NCBI GenBank assembly: GCA_023375785.1
Contig: SZWC01000103.1
Coordinates: forward strand, 352,402-416,401
Source: Penium margaritaceum
Taxonomy: Eukaryota; Streptophyta; Zygnematophyceae; Desmidiales; Peniaceae
Length of the DNA stretch: 64,000 bases
Direction of reading: 5' to 3'
Shown: in pieces, positions 61,525 through 64,000 of the stretch
Layout: each line of letters starts with the position of its first letter
How positions within the stretch are numbered: position 1 is the first letter of the stretch
The notes under the pieces: generated by a model
What the model saw: the letters and a program-made list of their open reading frames with translations, nothing else
Told to the model about the DNA's origin: nothing
Database searches by the model: none
Made by a program: the position numbers and the translations under genes

Positions 61525-64000
61525 TCATTCAAGGAGTGATTTGACAGAGAATGTAGCCTTCCTACTTATTAGCACGTCCACGCTTGGTTCCCCGGCAGCC
61601 TGGCGTTTTGTGCCTGAGGCACGGGCATATGAAGCTTGCCCACTGGCATGAGCATCTAGCCCTCCTGCTTCATGTGGCGGTGGAGGTGGAGTTGCAGGGG
61701 TTGGATCTGAAGCAGGAGTTACAGGAGTTGCTTTTGCTCCAGCAGTTGCTTGTGGTGAAGTAGGTGCTAAAGGTGCTCCTGTAGCAGTTGAATCTGTTGC
61801 GCCGGGCGCTTCTGGTGTAGCTGTTGCTGTACCTGCTGCTGTAGCTGCTGATGTACCTGCTGCTGTAGCTGCTGCTGAAGTGCCTCCTACATCAGAGGCT
61901 AGATCAGCTGCTGTAGTTGCTGCACGAGTCTGGTTGCTCCTGGTCTGCCTGCTTCCAGATGCCACGGCCGGGGGCTCCTGCCGCATGCGTACACGACGTG
62001 CATGCGGTAACATGGGAGAGTCAACCAGAACACGGATGTTGGCCTCCAGCTCAATGACGTCGTCATCTCCCTCCGCACCGATGATGTCCTCCTCCTCATC
62101 TTCACCCTCATCACTGTCACTGCCGTCCTCTTCATCCTCATTGAGCAGCTCCACCTCCCCCCCTCGTCCACAATCTCCCCATCATCTTCACTTGCCTCTC
62201 TGTCATCTGCTTCCTCTCCTTCTGCTGCCTCTGCTGCTTGTGGAAACTGCTTTGCTGCTCGCCCGCCGCTCTTCCCATAGTGCTTTCGCAGTCTGACATT
62301 GTAGCGGACAAGAAACTCCAGCGTTGAAACGAGCAGGCGGTTCCTACGTGCAGTGTGCACCAACTCATGAGTGGAGACCACACGCTCACATTCAGATGAC
62401 GAACAAGGATGAGACAACACTTTCAGTGCGAGGTCACGCAATGTGGACATGTAATGCATGTAGTTGACGTGCCAGTCCACAGGAGTCATTCTCCTGCACT
62501 GAACCTTGGCCACAGCTGCCACAGCCTTTGCATTCTTCCCTGCAGTGACAGTTGAGACTGGTTGGACCATGACCTGACCTCTCTGGAATGCAGAAATCTC
62601 ATGCAGCAAGTCATCATGCTTGTCACCAGGCACCAGCGCATCCACCACAGCCTACCATGCCTGCATGGTGGTTGAATCCTGTGATAGATCGTTGCCAAAA
62701 TGCTCAGGGTGCATGCGGCGGATTGCGGCATACAATGGGCAAGACATGTCCTTTGTCCAGTGTGCATTCAGCCTGCCTAGAGCAAACTTCACATAGGACT
62801 TGGGCACCCTGGCTGGTTTCCTGCCCTTCTTCTCACCCAGTGCCCTGAGCTCCTCTGAACAGTCAAGGAGGCCCTCGTATATCTCACCTGCAGAGCCACC
62901 ACTCCTGTCCGCCACCCGCAACTCTCTCACCAGCGGCTCCAGTAGATCTTTGAGCTGACGGACCTGAACCCAAAACACCCTGCAACGGACGAGACGCCGC
63001 ACCTCCTTCTTCCTCGCCTTGAAACCTGCATCCCTTCGCATTCCCATCTACTTCCAGAGGTCCGTGTCCACCATTGTCTCCAAGTTTTCCTTTGGTCAAG
63101 CAGCCGCTCGACCATGTCGAAGGTGGAGGCAAACCTGGTGTCACAGCGTGGCACAAGGATTTTGCCGTCGGTCCTTTCACAAAGCCAGGAGCGCGGTAAG
63201 TCATTGTTGCGCACGTAAGACACCACCTTTTCACACCTGCTGATGATGGATGCCCCCCCAGTCGCATTTCCCGATGTCTTTCATGATGAGGTTGACGTTG
63301 TGCGCGCAACACCCCTGGAAGAACAGCTGTGGGTACTTCTCTTTCAGATCAGTGAAGGCCTTCTTGTTGGTGGAAGTGTTGTCACATATCACCGAGACCA
63401 TCCTCTCCACACCTACAGCCTCAACAGCAGCTTCGATCATGCTGGCCGTGTGGTCAACATCCCTGCTAAGGCCGCTGGCGTCACGTGAGAAGAGGTGGAC
63501 AGATCCTTGGGCGTTGCAGGCCATCGTGTTGTAAATGGGCCTGACTTGACGGTCTGCCCATTCGTCCACGGCCACAGAGCAGCCGTAGATATCCCATGCC
63601 TGCTTCAAGGGAGCATCAAGCTCCTCCAGGTCCTTATCCAGTTTGGGGAGCAGGTCTTTGACGACGCGGATGCGGCCTGGGAGGCGGAAGCCACTAGAAA
63701 TCCTCCCAGCAGACTTCAAGGTCTCGAGGAATACTGATTCACGGCAGAAGGACATAGGAGCTGCTTGGATGCACATCAGCTTCACCACGTTCAGCTGGCA
63801 CTTATCATTGTGGCCGTGCTCGATGTGCTTGTCCATGCTGGTCTGCCGGAAAGAGGCAGCCCTCCTCACGTCGAACATGGGGACGACGTCTAAGGCTGTT
63901 GCTTGACTCTCCTGACGGGTGGACTGTCCGGGGTGAGGCCCCTCATCGTCACTGTCGGCCTCCAACATGACCCCAGCTGCTGCGGCTGAGGCCTGCGTCT
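61525..64000 (-). pseudogene. hAT transposase (DUF659 plus C-terminal dimerisation), broken, 5' end outside the window
   Basis: The product would cut and paste its own element in the nucleus. The frame is open from the window edge through 63231. It shows a DUF659 RNase-H-like core with VDEWADR (first candidate catalytic Asp, 63564-63566), ICDNTST (second Asp) and QGCCAHNVNL. The middle part (VSYVRNNDLPRSWLCERTDG, then VFWVQVRQLKDLLEPLVREL) follows in other frames. The hAT dimerisation domain (about 62283-62489) contains SSECERVVSTHELVHTARRN, whose ECER Glu at 62385-62387 is the likely third catalytic residue. An acidic and then Ala/Thr/Pro-rich tail ends at TGA near 61525. A BED zinc finger, usual upstream, is not in the window. 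At least three frame changes occur, two at seven-base G runs (63253-63259, 62157-62163) and one near 63085-63093. In-frame TAG codons lie at 63048-63050 and 62652-62654. Introns are possible but no clear donor-acceptor pair explains all breaks. It is most likely a decayed copy; sequencing error at the homopolymers could account for part. Confidence 0.82.

Larger units (their letters stand above)
61022..64000 (-). mobile_element. hAT-superfamily DNA transposon, 3' part, running off the window
   Basis: The satellite ends abruptly and non-repetitive DNA begins with CAATG, which fits the hAT terminal consensus YARNG. Inside are palindromic ACAACGTTGT motifs, about 400 bp of non-coding sequence, and a minus-strand transposase that still runs open at the window edge. 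The element is therefore at least 2.98 kb, and its other terminus is not visible. The coding strand faces away from the window edge, towards the satellite. The in-frame stops and frame changes in the transposase suggest the copy no longer makes its own enzyme. Confidence 0.8.

Noticed and set aside
61880-62296. Plus-strand frame rich in Ser and Leu, and other plus-strand frames at 62588-63906
   Set aside because: They are antisense shadows of the minus-strand transposase; the Ser/Leu run mirrors its acidic Glu/Asp tail.
61525-63970. Alternative genetic code with TAG read as glutamine
   Set aside because: Only two codons support it, both in a transposon copy that also has frame changes. Ordinary decay suffices, and no intact host gene is available to test it.
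63231-64000. BED zinc finger at the transposase N terminus
   Set aside because: Expected for this family, but the visible N-terminal part has no clear CxxC...H...H pattern and the frame continues beyond the window.

Overview
The window is almost entirely satellite DNA. From base 1 to about 61,021 it is one continuous, degenerate tandem repeat with a 10-bp unit (plus-strand consensus TGTAAGTGCG, with variation concentrated in the last three bases). The remaining ~3 kb (61,022-64,000) is the 3' part of a hAT-superfamily DNA transposon with a broken transposase on the minus strand. No host gene, RNA gene or CRISPR array is visible. The DUF659/hAT-dimerisation transposase, the megasatellite organisation and the assembly gaps indicate a repeat-rich nuclear genome. 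The transposase resembles those common in land plants and green algae, so a green-lineage host is the best guess, held loosely.

Layout: the satellite is hierarchical. A higher-order repeat (HOR-I, about 4.3-5.2 kb) can be followed by rare landmark boxes in fixed order: GTGGTGTA (near 5522, 10893, 15451, 19834, 28978, 60191), GTGGGTGTAATTTT (near 6088, 11311, 16051, 20352, 29494, 60677), TTAAAGTGGGTGTAG (near 8481, 13342, 18413, 23265, 32127) and TTGAAGTG (near 8681, 13512, 18583, 23435, 32317, 34659). Most units end in a ~385-bp island of different sequence, rich in TATCCGGATA. There are five full islands (8719, 18621, 23473, 32355, 34697) and one partial (32877). At 13.5 kb the flanks are present but the island is not, and a perfect 38-copy CGTCTAAGTG array sits there. 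A second type (HOR-II, about 4.2 kb) fills 49.8-59.2 kb, and a displaced copy lies at 25.0-28.0 kb between HOR-I segments. The block 35-49.8 kb is a more diverged mosaic. Five perfectly homogeneous sub-arrays (periods 10, 20, 30, 60 and 30 bp) interrupt the diverged background. Three of them are bounded by direct copies of the same flank.

At 61,022 the satellite stops abruptly inside a HOR-I unit. The new sequence starts CAATG, as expected for a hAT terminus, so the transposon probably inserted into the satellite.

The most distinctive property is the unit itself. It contains GTAAGT, the ideal 5' splice-site hexamer, on the plus strand. It also has TA/AA and GC steps about 5 bp apart on a 10-bp period, as in nucleosome-positioning sequence, and an alternating purine-pyrimidine stretch that most of its variants preserve. 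The minus strand is stop-free in all three frames, which creates thousands of codons of spurious Thr/His/Leu/Tyr-rich open frame. I regard those as artefacts.
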